A stretch of DNA of 64,000 bases. Source: Planctomycetia bacterium (GTDB lineage: Bacteria; Planctomycetota; Planctomycetia; Gemmatales; Gemmataceae). Positions 1 through 7,875 of this stretch are shown here, one piece after another (the stretch's first letter is position 1; the number at the start of each line of letters is the position of its first letter). The stretch is from NCBI GenBank assembly GCA_005772955.1, contig SXID01000027.1, forward strand, positions 57,310 to 121,309. The letters run 5' to 3'. Both the position numbers and the translations under genes were made by a program. Below the pieces are notes generated by a model. The model had not been told where the DNA came from. It did not search any database and saw only the letters and a program-made list of their open reading frames with translations.

Positions 1-1029
1 AGCGCGAAGGAAGTGATCTTCACGAGCGGCGCAACCGAGAGCAGCAACCTGGCGATCAAGGGCGTCGCCGCGATGTACAAGAAAAAGGGGAACCACGTCG
101 TCACGCAGGCGACCGAGCACAAGGCGACGCTCGACACCTGCAAGCGCCTCGAACGCGACGGTTTCCAGGTCACGTACCTCCCGGTCGATAAGTTCGGCCA
201 GGTTCACGCGGAGCAGATCCGTGAGGCGCTCACTGACAAGACGATTCTCGTGTCGATCATGGCCGCGAACAACGAGATCGGCAGCCTGCAACCAATCCGC
301 GACATCGGTAAGTTGTGTAAAGAAAAAGGCGTGCTCTTCCACACGGACGCGGTGCAGGCGGTCGGTAAGGTTCCGCTTGACGTCGAAGACATGGGCGTCG
401 ATCTGTTGAGCCTGTCCGGGCACAAGATTTACGGGCCAAAGGGCCTCGGCGCGCTGTATGTCCGCAAGAAAGACCCGCGGGTACGGTTGGAACCGCAGAT
501 CGACGGCGGTGGCCACGAACGCGGCATGCGTTCCGGCACGCTACCGGTTCCGCTGATCGTCGGCCTCGGGGTCGCGTGCGAAATCGCGAAGAACGAGATG
601 GCGACAGAGGTAGCACACACCTACAAACTCCGCGAGCGACTCCGCGAAGGCATCATGTCGAAGCTGCCGGAATCGTACCTGAACGGGCACCCGACCGAGC
701 GTCTCCCCGGTAACGCGAACATCAGTTTCGCCTACGTCGAGGGCGAAGGCTTGATGATGGGCATCAAGGATGTGGCGGTTTCGAGCGGTTCGGCCTGCAC
801 GAGCGCAAGCCTCGAACCGAGTTACGTGCTGCGGGCGCTGGGCGTCGGCGACGAACTCGCACACAGCAGCATCCGGTTCGGGCTGGGCCGGTTCAACACC
901 GAGGCGGAGGTGGACTTCGTCATCGAGTTGGTTGTGCGCGAGGTGAACCGCCTGCGCGAGATGTCCCCGCTCTACGAGATGGTGCAAGCAGGTATCGACA
1001 TCAAGAAGATCGAGTGGGCGAGTCACTAA
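1..1029 (+). CDS. iscS: Cysteine desulfurase IscS (5' end outside window)
   Basis: This PLP enzyme takes sulfur from L-cysteine as a persulfide for Fe-S cluster assembly. The reading frame is open from base 1, so the true start lies upstream and 342 residues are visible. The PLP lysine sits in [10 protein letters not shown] at partial residue 142. The mobile active-site loop [25 protein letters not shown] segment carries the persulfide cysteine at partial residue 266; this SACTSxxLEPS form is typical of the IscS/NifS group. The catalytic TEHKA histidine is also present. It heads the isc cluster: iscU follows after 79 bases containing a short hairpin and a GGTGGAG ribosome site. IscS is preferred over NifS because iscU, iscA, hscB, hscA and iscX follow. 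Confidence 0.95.
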   Translation, partial: SAKEVIFTSGATESSNLAIKGVAAMYKKKGNHVVTQATEHKATLDTCKRLERDGFQVTYLPVDKFGQVHAEQIREALTDKTILVSIMAANNEIGSLQPIRDIGKLCKEKGVLFHTDAVQAVGKVPLDVEDMGVDLLSLSGHKIYGPKGLGALYVRKKDPRVRLEPQIDGGGHERGMRSGTLPVPLIVGLGVACEIAKNEMATEVAHTYKLRERLREGIMSKLPESYLNGHPTERLPGNANISFAYVEGEGLMMGIKDVAVSSGSACTSASLEPSYVLRALGVGDELAHSSIRFGLGRFNTEAEVDFVIELVVREVNRLREMSPLYEMVQAGIDIKKIEWASH

Positions 1030-1108
1030 CCACGCGCCACGCCCACTCGTTGCGACGAGTGGGCCGGAACCCAAACACCAGCAGCATCTAAATAGGTGGA
1101 GAACAACC

Positions 1109-1552
1109 ATGCCATACAGCGATAAGGTACTCGACCATTACAACAACCCGCGGAACGTTGGGAGCTTCGACGCGAAGGATCCAACCGTGGGCACAGGCCT
1201 CGTTGGCGCGCCGGAGTGCGGCGACGTGATGAAGCTCCAGATCAAGGTGAACCCTGACACAGGCGTCATCGAAGACGCGCGGTTCAAGACCTTCGGGTGC
1301 GGTTCGGCGATCGCATCGAGCAGCCTTGCAACCGAATGGCTCAAGGGTAAGACGGTGGACGAGGCGCTCGCGATCAAGAACACCGAGATCGTCGAGGAAC
1401 TCGCGCTGCCGCCGGTCAAGGTTCACTGCTCCGTTCTTGCCGAAGACGCGATCAAGGCGGCGCTGAAGAACTACCAAGAGAAGCAGGACGTCGACGAGAC
1501 GATCGGCGAGACCACCGAGAAAATCGCGAAACCCGAGCCGGCCGGGGTGTAA
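1109..1552 (+). CDS. iscU: Fe-S cluster scaffold protein IscU
   Basis: This scaffold assembles 2Fe-2S clusters from IscS sulfur and passes them on with HscA/HscB help. The 147-residue protein has the three ligand cysteines C37 (APECGD), C64 (FGCGSA) and C107 (KVHCSV), and D39 after the first cysteine. The HscA recognition motif LPPVK lies at residues 100-104. This motif separates IscU from SufU-type scaffolds and matches the presence of an HscA and HscB in the same locus. The C-terminal tail after about residue 125 is acidic and Lys-rich and looks disordered. The start is supported by GGTGGAG 8-10 bases upstream. Confidence 0.96.
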   Translation: MPYSDKVLDHYNNPRNVGSFDAKDPTVGTGLVGAPECGDVMKLQIKVNPDTGVIEDARFKTFGCGSAIASSSLATEWLKGKTVDEALAIKNTEIVEELALPPVKVHCSVLAEDAIKAALKNYQEKQDVDETIGETTEKIAKPEPAGV

Positions 1553-1625
1553 TCTGACAGCCCCGCTGCTGTATACTTCCTGACACGAACCAGCCTCTAC
1601 CACACTCGAACGAAAGGTGAATCCC

Positions 1626-2039
1626 ATGTCCACCGCTGTTGCAGCCGAACCGCAGACGCTGGGCCTCAACACGGCACCCGCCGGTCCGCCGCCCGTCGTC
1701 GTGACTGAGAAGGCCGCACTCGAAGTCAAGCGGCACATCGCCGACATGACTCAGCGCGGGGAGATTGAAGCCGGCGGCACACTGTACCTCCGCGTCCGCG
1801 TGCAGGGTGGCGGCTGCAGCGGGTTCCAGAACAAACTCGACCTCGATGCCAAGTACGACGAGAAGTCCGACCACAAGTTCGAGTTCTTTGGCATCGAAGT
1901 CGTCGTAGACAAGCGCTCGCTGCTGTACCTCAACGGCGCTACCGTGGACTTCCACGACGACCTCAACAAACGCGGCTTCACGATCTCGAACCCGCAAGCC
2001 AAGAGCACCTGCGGTTGCGGTAGTTCGTACTCGATGTAA
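1626..2039 (+). CDS. iscA: A-type Fe-S carrier protein (IscA/HesB family)
   Basis: A-type carriers bind Fe or an Fe-S cluster and hand it to apoproteins. The 137-residue protein has the three conserved cysteines in GGGCSGF and in the C-terminal CGCGSSYSM. About 25 residues at the N-terminus, rich in Ala and Pro, precede the domain and are probably disordered. The ATG at 1626 is chosen because AAAGGTGA lies just upstream; a GTG at 1617 is in frame but has no better site. It lies 73 bases after iscU in the same orientation. Specific assignment as IscA rather than ErpA rests on position. Confidence 0.9.
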   Translation: MSTAVAAEPQTLGLNTAPAGPPPVVVTEKAALEVKRHIADMTQRGEIEAGGTLYLRVRVQGGGCSGFQNKLDLDAKYDEKSDHKFEFFGIEVVVDKRSLLYLNGATVDFHDDLNKRGFTISNPQAKSTCGCGSSYSM

Positions 2040-2127
2040 GGGAAAGTGCCGAGTCGCAAGTTCCGAGTCACGAGAGAAGGCACGGCATTCTTCTGGTTCG
2101 GAACTCCCCACTCGTCGCTCGTCACTG

Positions 2128-2652
2128 ATGACTGACTGCTTCCACCGCCTCGGCCTTCCGAGGCGGTTTACTATTGACGCGGCCGAGCTGGAGCGGGCGT
2201 ACCTCGCGCGGTCACGCGCGGTCCACCCCGATTTCCACCTCACGGGTTCGTCGGCCGATCTAAACGCCAGTCTGGAGCTGTCAGCAGCGGTCAACGAGGC
2301 GTACAACACCCTCCGCGACGCGTTCTCCCGTGCCGAACACCTGCTCGCTCTGGAAGGCGGGCCGAGCGCTGCGGAACACAAGCAGGTTCCGCCCGCGTTC
2401 CTCGCGGAAATGCTCGACGCTCGCGAGGAGATCGAATCAGCTCGCGAGAACGCGAGCGAGACGGATCGCTTGGAACGGGTTTTCAGCGACCGATTCGACA
2501 GCTTGATCAGTAACGCGGCGGCTATGTTCGAGCAACTCGCAGCACTTTCGCCCGGAGACGCGCAACGGGCGAACCTCCGAGTCCGCGTCCGGGGTCTGTT
2601 GAACGCGGCCAAGTACGTTCGCGGTCTCGTCCGTGACCTCCACACCAACTAA
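2128..2652 (+). CDS. hscB: Fe-S assembly J-domain co-chaperone HscB
   Basis: HscB delivers IscU to HscA and stimulates its ATPase. The 174-residue protein has an N-terminal J-domain with the HPD motif at residues 33-35 (RAVHPDFHL). A C-terminal HSCB helical domain begins near PPAFLAEMLDAREEIE (about residue 88) and runs to the end. Length and two-domain layout match HscB (about 170 residues). No clear Shine-Dalgarno is seen before the ATG at 2128. It lies 88 bases after iscA. Confidence 0.92.
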   Translation: MTDCFHRLGLPRRFTIDAAELERAYLARSRAVHPDFHLTGSSADLNASLELSAAVNEAYNTLRDAFSRAEHLLALEGGPSAAEHKQVPPAFLAEMLDAREEIESARENASETDRLERVFSDRFDSLISNAAAMFEQLAALSPGDAQRANLRVRVRGLLNAAKYVRGLVRDLHTN

Positions 2653-2664
2653 CAGGAAGCGATC

Positions 2665-2967
2665 ATGTACGACGCGGCGAACATGAAGAAGATCAAATCG
2701 ATGCGGGCACTGGCCCCCGAGGGCATGGCCGCGTTTGACGCATTGAACGCGGCCGTGTTCAAGGAAGGCGCACTGTCGTTGAAGGTCAAGGAACTGATCG
2801 CGGTCGCGATCGCGGTAACGACGCAATGCCCGTACTGTATCGAGGCGCACGTGAAGAAGGCAAAGGCAGCCGGCGCGACGGAAGCCGAGCTGACGGAGGC
2901 GACACTGGTCGCGGCCGCGCTCCGTGCCGGCGGCGCGGTGACGCACGGCACGCACGCGATCAGCTGA
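2665..2967 (+). CDS. AhpD-like / carboxymuconolactone decarboxylase-fold protein
   Basis: This is a 100-residue all-helical protein of the CMD/AhpD family. It has the redox motif CPYC at residues 55-58 followed by IEAH with H62, the arrangement used by AhpD-like thiol peroxidase or disulfide reductase proteins. AGGAAG lies 9 bases before the ATG, and the gene follows hscB by 12 bases, so co-transcription is likely. A role in redox protection or thiol chemistry near Fe-S assembly is inference from position; the substrate is unknown. Confidence 0.85.
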   Translation: MYDAANMKKIKSMRALAPEGMAAFDALNAAVFKEGALSLKVKELIAVAIAVTTQCPYCIEAHVKKAKAAGATEAELTEATLVAAALRAGGAVTHGTHAIS

Positions 2968-2974
2968 AAATGAC

Positions 2975-3047
2975 GGGCGTGTAACTCAGCGGTTAGAGTG
3001 CCTCCCTTACAAGGAGGAAGTCGGGGGTTCGAGTCCCTCCACGCCCA
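2975..3047 (+). tRNA. tRNA-Val (anticodon UAC)
   Basis: A full cloverleaf can be folded. The acceptor stem is GGGCGTG with CACGCCC (2975-2981 with 3040-3046), and the discriminator A is at 3047. The D stem is ACTC/GAGT. The anticodon stem is CCTCC/GGAGG around loop CTTACAA, giving anticodon TAC at 3008-3010. The T arm is a G-rich stem around TTCGAGT. CCA is not encoded. It starts 7 bases after the AhpD-like gene and ends 29 bases before the zinc-ribbon gene, inside the isc gene string. Confidence 0.94.
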
Positions 3048-3076
3048 CTCCCTCATCCACCACCTTGGAGTTCCCC

Positions 3077-3736
3077 ATGAAGAACACCTGTCCCAAGTGC
3101 GATACCGCGTACAACGTGAGCGCCGCGGCCATCGGCCGCAAGTTCACGTGTAAGAACTGCAGCACCCCGGTCGTCGTGACGGACGAGGGGCTCGACTACC
3201 AGAACCCGCCGACCAAATCACCGCCCGCCAAGGCGACACCGCCTGCCGCGCCCGCAGCGGCGTTCGACTTCGACGCGGGCGGCGGGGACGAGCAAGAGGA
3301 GCGTAAGCCCGCGAAGGGGACCAAGCCGGCCAAGGCCGCGAAGCCGGCCAAGCGGCCGCGCGACGAGGAAGAGGAGGAGAAGTTTGAGGACGATGACTAC
3401 AACAGCTCTCCACGGCGCAAGCCCAAGCGGAAGGGTAACATCGTCGTCGATTTCCTCTTCTTCAAGGAGTTCATTGCCCCGCTCTTCGTCAAGTTAATTT
3501 TCTGGCTGTTGGTCCTCGTGATCGTCGGCGGCGGTCTGGTCTTCGCACTCATCTCTGTCGTTTCCGGGACCACGGCGGGCATCTTGACCGCGTTCGGTAT
3601 CGTCTTTATCGGGATCCCGCTCTACCTGTTGCTGGTTCGTGTCTACGTCGAGTTGATTCTCCTCGGTTTCGCGCTCTACGACCGGCTCGGCGAAATCAAG
3701 ACGCTAATCGAGAAGCACGAACCGCCGACGCCCTGA
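3077..3736 (+). CDS. Zinc-ribbon DUF4282-like membrane protein
   Basis: This 219-residue protein is not a known Isc component. The N-terminus is an MJ0042-type zinc finger: CPKC at residues 5-8 and CKNC near residue 29. A disordered middle rich in Pro, Ala and Lys, then Asp and Glu (about 45-125), follows. Two hydrophobic segments between about residues 140 and 200 end in VYVELILLGFALYDRL, as in DUF4282 proteins. ATG at 3077 is preferred over an upstream TTG at 3065. The layout suggests a cytoplasmic zinc finger tethered to the inner membrane. Its job is unknown. Confidence 0.75.
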   Translation: MKNTCPKCDTAYNVSAAAIGRKFTCKNCSTPVVVTDEGLDYQNPPTKSPPAKATPPAAPAAAFDFDAGGGDEQEERKPAKGTKPAKAAKPAKRPRDEEEEEKFEDDDYNSSPRRKPKRKGNIVVDFLFFKEFIAPLFVKLIFWLLVLVIVGGGLVFALISVVSGTTAGILTAFGIVFIGIPLYLLLVRVYVELILLGFALYDRLGEIKTLIEKHEPPTP

Positions 3737-3766
3737 TATTGCCCGGCCCTCTTCGGAGACATTCCC

Positions 3767-3988
3767 GTGTCCGTCGCCGAACTGCTGCCCGCGAACCGCG
3801 CACTCGCGAAGGCAGAGCATGTGCAACTCATGCACTTGCTCTTTGATCTGGTCGCGCGACCTGACCTCCCCGACGACGATGTGATCCACTAGGAACTGTT
3901 CCTGCACGCCCTCCACGGCGGTGCAGGCGGTGTCTCCTTCGCCGTCGAACTCCAAGAACTCCTCCAAAGTCAAATGCCGAAGGTATGA
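3767..3988 (+). pseudogene. Small gene interrupted by an in-frame TAG
   Basis: A GTG at 3767 is preceded by GGAGA with 7-base spacing and reads MSVAELLPANRALAKAEHVQ... for 41 codons to a TAG at 3890-3892. The same frame continues open for 31 codons (ELFLHALHGGAGG...QSQMPKV) to a TGA at 3986-3988 that overlaps the hscA ATG in an ATGA junction. The N-terminus resembles the short cyanobacterial and planctomycete proteins that begin MS..ELLP.. and have a LxxLLxxLxA helix. A good start context and a coupled stop suggest a 73-codon gene broken by one stop codon. Recent decay, readthrough or a base error are all possible. Confidence 0.55.
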
Positions 3989-5820
3989 CTACTCCGTCCG
4001 TTGTCGGTATCGACCTGGGAACCACCTTCAGCCTCGCCGCGTTCGTCGAGAATGGGCGCCCGCACGTGGTTCGCGACCCTTCTGGCATCGCGCTCGTGCC
4101 GAGTTGCATCAGCTTCCATGACGACGGCTCCGTGCTAGTGGGAAGCGCCGCGAAGGAGCGGGCGCTCTCCGACCCGAGCCACACCATCTTCAGCGTAAAG
4201 CGACTCATGGGCCGCACGCTCGCGGATCTGAAGAAAGAACTCGAACTCATCCCGCACCAGATTCTCGAACGCGAAGTCGCCGACGGTCGGAAGGTGCTGC
4301 ACGTCAACATCGGCGGGAGCGAATACACGCCAGAGGAGCTTTCCGCGCTCATCCTGAAGGAAGTTCGCAAGCGGGCCGGCAACCCAACGAAAGCGGTCAT
4401 CACCGTACCCGCGTACTTCGACGACTCTCAGCGACAGGCCACGCGCGACGCAGGGCGAATCGCGGGGTTGGACGTCCTGCGGATCGTGAACGAGCCGACC
4501 GCCGCGGCGCTCGCGTATGGCCTCGACCGTCGCGGGGCCGGCACGGTTGCGGTATATGACCTCGGCGGTGGCACGTTCGATTGCTCGGTGCTGTCGCTCG
4601 CGGACGGCGTCTTCAAGGTTCTCGCGACCAACGGCGATACCTACCTCGGCGGCGACGACTTCGACCGGTTGCTGATGCAAGCCGCCGCGAAGGAGATGGG
4701 CGTCGACCTCGCAACGCGGGACGCGGAGCTACTCCAGCACCTCCGCGACGCGGCCGAGCGCGCGAAAATCGCGCTGAGCGCAAACGAGTCCGCCGAGTTG
4801 AACGTGGCGATCGCTTCACGCGGGGTGAAGTTCCTTCGGGTCGTGACGCGCGCGGAGTTCGAGGAACTGATTCGACCGCTGATCGAGCGAAGCCTCGACC
4901 GGTGCAAGGCCGCCCTTCGTGACGCGAAGCTCACGCCGTCGCAAGTCGATGAGGTAGTACTGGTGGGCGGTTCGACCCGAATCCCTTACGTACGAAAGCG
5001 GGTCGGTGAGTTCTTTGGCAAGACGCCACACACCGGGTTGAACCCGGACGAAGTCGTCGCACTGGGCGCCGCAGTGCAAGCGGACATCCTCACAAGCGGC
5101 CGACGCGACATGCTGCTGCTCGACGTGGTGCCGTTGTCGCTCGGCCTGGAGACGCTCGGCGGTGTTGTCGACAAGCTCATTCACCGCAACACCACCGTGC
5201 CCGCGCGCGCCACGACGCGGTACACCACCGGGGCCGAAAACCAGACGGCGATCCTCCTGAACATCTACCAGGGCGAACGCGAACTCACGAAGGACTGCCG
5301 CTTCCTGGGCACGTTCAAGCTGTCGGGAATCCCGCCGATGCCGGCTCAGTTCGCGCAGGTCGATGTCACGTTCCTCGTGAACCAGGACGGCATCCTCACC
5401 GTGAGCGCGAAGGAACTGCGAAGCGGTGCGCAGGCCCAGGTAACGGTGCAACCGGCTCACGGTCTCACGACCGCGGAAGTCGATCAACTCGTGAACGACA
5501 GCATCGAGAACGCGCAAGAGGACTTCACAGCGCGGCGTCTGATCGAACTGCGGAACAAGGGCGAGAACGACCTACGCCACACCGAGAAGGCACTCTCGCA
5601 AGCCGGTGACATGCTCACCAAGGCACAGCGTGATGCAATCAGTTCCGCGACGACAACACTGCGAGGTGCGCTCGCGAGTTCCGAATTGGACGCACTCCAG
5701 CGCGCCCTCGATGCCTTCGGCGGTGCGACCAACCACCTTGCGACACTGATGATGAACGAGGTGCTTCGCCAATCGCTCGGGGGGAGCAACGAAGACGACC
5801 TGGACCCAAACAAGTTGTGA
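3985..5820 (+). CDS. hscA: Hsp70-family chaperone HscA
   Basis: This ATP-driven chaperone acts on IscU with HscB. The 611-residue length fits HscA (about 616) better than DnaK (about 640). The ATPase domain has GIDLGTTFS near residue 8, the phosphate-2 loop DLGGGTFDCS near 192 and VLVGGSTRIPYV near 325. The interdomain linker is LLLDVVPLSLGLETLGG. The substrate-binding domain and a short helical lid follow. The ATG overlaps the end of the preceding interrupted small frame by four bases. A paralogous DnaK role cannot be excluded, but LPPVK in IscU and hscB and iscX in the same locus favour HscA. Confidence 0.88.
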   Translation: MTTPSVVGIDLGTTFSLAAFVENGRPHVVRDPSGIALVPSCISFHDDGSVLVGSAAKERALSDPSHTIFSVKRLMGRTLADLKKELELIPHQILEREVADGRKVLHVNIGGSEYTPEELSALILKEVRKRAGNPTKAVITVPAYFDDSQRQATRDAGRIAGLDVLRIVNEPTAAALAYGLDRRGAGTVAVYDLGGGTFDCSVLSLADGVFKVLATNGDTYLGGDDFDRLLMQAAAKEMGVDLATRDAELLQHLRDAAERAKIALSANESAELNVAIASRGVKFLRVVTRAEFEELIRPLIERSLDRCKAALRDAKLTPSQVDEVVLVGGSTRIPYVRKRVGEFFGKTPHTGLNPDEVVALGAAVQADILTSGRRDMLLLDVVPLSLGLETLGGVVDKLIHRNTTVPARATTRYTTGAENQTAILLNIYQGERELTKDCRFLGTFKLSGIPPMPAQFAQVDVTFLVNQDGILTVSAKELRSGAQAQVTVQPAHGLTTAEVDQLVNDSIENAQEDFTARRLIELRNKGENDLRHTEKALSQAGDMLTKAQRDAISSATTTLRGALASSELDALQRALDAFGGATNHLATLMMNEVLRQSLGGSNEDDLDPNKL

Positions 5821-5838
5821 TCCTGGCCTGACTGTCTT

Positions 5839-5880
5839 GCCGATTGCGGCTTCGCGACCGGTCGCGAAGCCGCAATCGGC
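5839..5880. repeat. Perfect 42-bp palindrome between hscA and iscX
   Basis: The 21-base arm GCCGATTGCGGCTTCGCGAC+C is followed immediately by its exact reverse complement with no loop. The core GCGGCTTCGCGA / TCGCGAAGCCGC recurs in variant form at about 13884-13912 and 34613-34645, so it looks like a dispersed palindromic element rather than a gene-specific terminator. It ends 15 bases before iscX. Confidence 0.9.
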
Positions 5881-5895
5881 GGCGAGAAATACCCC

Positions 5896-6111
5896 ATGAT
5901 GTGGCACGACGCACGCGCGATCGGTGAATCGCTGTTCGATCAGTTCGACACCATCAACCCGCTCACGGTGCGATTCACAGACCTGCACAAGCACGTGCTG
6001 AACCTCGAAGGCTTCACCGGCAAGCCGAACGAGTCGAACGAGAAACTCCTCGAAGCGATTCAGATGGCATGGTACGAGGAGTGGAAAGACGAGTACGGCG
6101 ACGGTGCGTGA
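5896..6111 (+). CDS. iscX: Fe-S assembly accessory protein IscX
   Basis: IscX is a small acidic protein that binds IscS and modulates cluster assembly. The 71-residue protein aligns by eye with E. coli IscX: W.DAR.IGE.L.D, then NPLTVRFTDLHKHVLNLE, then SNEKLLEAIQMAWYEEW. The ATG at 5896 or the next at 5899 could be used. It is separated from hscA by 75 bases holding the 42-bp palindrome. As in E. coli it is the distal gene of the cluster, but no ferredoxin gene lies between it and hscA. Confidence 0.9.
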   Translation: MMWHDARAIGESLFDQFDTINPLTVRFTDLHKHVLNLEGFTGKPNESNEKLLEAIQMAWYEEWKDEYGDGA

Positions 6112-6114
6112 CCG

Positions 6115-7632
6115 TTACTGGGGGCGTTTCGCCTCTCTTGGCACGCGATTGTAGAGCGTCGTGAGATCGCCGAGGCGCTGGATCGTCTCCGGGCGGAACT
6201 GATCGAGCCTGAACCGCCAGCGCCAGTTCCCGGTCGCGATGCCCGGTTTGTTCATCCGTGCGTCGCTGCCCATGCTCAACACATCCTGAAGTGGAGCGAT
6301 CGCAACGGACGCGACCGACGACCACGCGGCGCGGATCATGTCCCACGCCACATCGCCAATCGGCTTCCCGAACGTCAGCACGAGGTAGTTCCGGTCGCGT
6401 TCGTTGAGCGTGGCGAACCAACCGTGAACGGTGTCGTTGTCGTGCGTGCCGGTGTAGACCGCACTGTTCAGCACGAAGTTGTGCGGCCAGTGCAGGCTGA
6501 CCGGCCCTTCAAGCGCGAACTGGATCACGCGCATCCCAGGCAGCGCGAGCGTGTCTCGCAGTTCTTCCACATCGGGCGTAATCACGCCCAGGTCTTCGGC
6601 GATGAGCGGTAGACCGCCCAGCGACGTGCGGAGTTGCTCGAACAACTTCAGTCCAGGACCGTTGACCCACTTGCCGACACGCGCGGTGAGTTCCGTCGCG
6701 GGGATGTGCCACGCTTGACAGAACCCGCGGAAGTGATCGAGGCGTATCAGATCGACCTGCTTCAACTGGCGCAGCACGCGAGCGCACCACCACGAATAGC
6801 CGGTCGCCTCCATCCGGTCCCAGTCGTAGATCGGGTTGCCCCAGTACTGACCGTCTTCCGAGAAGTAGTCCGGCGGTACTCCGGCTACAACAATCGGCTT
6901 GCGGTCCGGGTCGAGTAGAAACTCGTCCGGGTGCATCCACACGTCGGCGGAGTCGAGCGCGACGAATATGGGCGCGTCGCCAATAATTTTCACACCGCGG
7001 TCCGCTGCGAACTTCTTCAGTTCACCCCACTGCTTGTCGAAGAGGAACTGCCCGAACTTGTGCAGCAGAACCTCGCCCGCGATCTGCTTCTCCAGTTCCG
7101 CGAGCGCGACCGAGTTCCGGCGGAGCAGGTCCGGCGGCCACATGAGCAGGCCCGTGTTACCGAGTGCTGCGCGAATCGCGACGAACAGCGCAAAGCCGTC
7201 GAGCCACGCGGCCTCGGCCCTGCAGTAGCTCTCGAAGTCGTGCTTGAGATGCGGAGCCTTCCCGGCGCGGAATCCGTCCCACGCGGCGCGGAGCAGTTTC
7301 ACTTTGAACGGCATAACGCGATCGAACTGGACGTCGCCGTCCGCGAAGTGGTCGTGCGCCCACAGGTCGGCGTTCACCAAACCTTCCTGTCGAAGCAGTT
7401 CGGGGCTGAGCAGGTTGACGTTCCCTGCGAACGCGGAGAGCGATTGATACGGCGAGTCTCCGGCCCCGGTCGGCCCGAGCGGGAGTACCTGCCACCACGA
7501 TTGTTTCATCGCAGCCAGCGTTTCGACCCACCGATACGCGATCGGACCGAGATCGCCGATCCCGAATGGCCCCGGCAGGCTCGTAGGGTGGAGCAGGATA
7601 CCGGACGTTCGCGGGAGTGTGGGCATGGCCAT
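6115..7632 (-). CDS. malQ: 4-alpha-glucanotransferase (amylomaltase, GH77)
   Basis: This enzyme disproportionates maltodextrins in glycogen and maltose metabolism. The 505-residue protein starts MAMPTLPRTSGILLHPTSLP, the usual family N-terminus. The frame stays open upstream to 7788, but that part has no family character. Catalytic motifs are DLIRLDHFRGF (nucleophile Asp), LIAEDLG (acid/base Glu) and GTHDNDTVHGW. It converges with iscX: the two stop codons are 3 bases apart. The rRNA methyltransferase gene lies 243 bases upstream on the same strand. Confidence 0.94.
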   Translation of the reverse strand: MAMPTLPRTSGILLHPTSLPGPFGIGDLGPIAYRWVETLAAMKQSWWQVLPLGPTGAGDSPYQSLSAFAGNVNLLSPELLRQEGLVNADLWAHDHFADGDVQFDRVMPFKVKLLRAAWDGFRAGKAPHLKHDFESYCRAEAAWLDGFALFVAIRAALGNTGLLMWPPDLLRRNSVALAELEKQIAGEVLLHKFGQFLFDKQWGELKKFAADRGVKIIGDAPIFVALDSADVWMHPDEFLLDPDRKPIVVAGVPPDYFSEDGQYWGNPIYDWDRMEATGYSWWCARVLRQLKQVDLIRLDHFRGFCQAWHIPATELTARVGKWVNGPGLKLFEQLRTSLGGLPLIAEDLGVITPDVEELRDTLALPGMRVIQFALEGPVSLHWPHNFVLNSAVYTGTHDNDTVHGWFATLNERDRNYLVLTFGKPIGDVAWDMIRAAWSSVASVAIAPLQDVLSMGSDARMNKPGIATGNWRWRFRLDQFRPETIQRLGDLTTLYNRVPREAKRPQ

Positions 7633-7875
7633 GCGGGAGCCTCGGCGTGGGGTGTCTCCGTTGGGGTAGGAGGTGCGCCGGGATTTGGCGAGCGGGTCGA
7701 GGCGAACCCCGCCCTTGCGAGCGAGGTTCGCCTCCCGCAATGCTGCGATGACTTCACCGAGGTCGCCGTCGCCGGTGTGTTCTCGCACAGGGAGAGTTGC
7801 GTGTAAGCCCCGACGGTATGGCGAAGGTGACGTTGGACGGATGTGAGCGGTGGAAAACTGGTTCTCGCGAATTGC

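Noticed and set aside
1030..1108. Terminator between iscS and iscU
   Set aside because: CCCACTCGTTGCGACGAGTGGG forms a small hairpin but has no T-tract, and the isc genes are expected to be co-transcribed.
7633..7875. Gene between malQ and the RlmI-like methyltransferase
   Set aside because: Frames here are low-complexity continuations of neighbouring frames without start context or family motifs; it is treated as the malQ upstream region.
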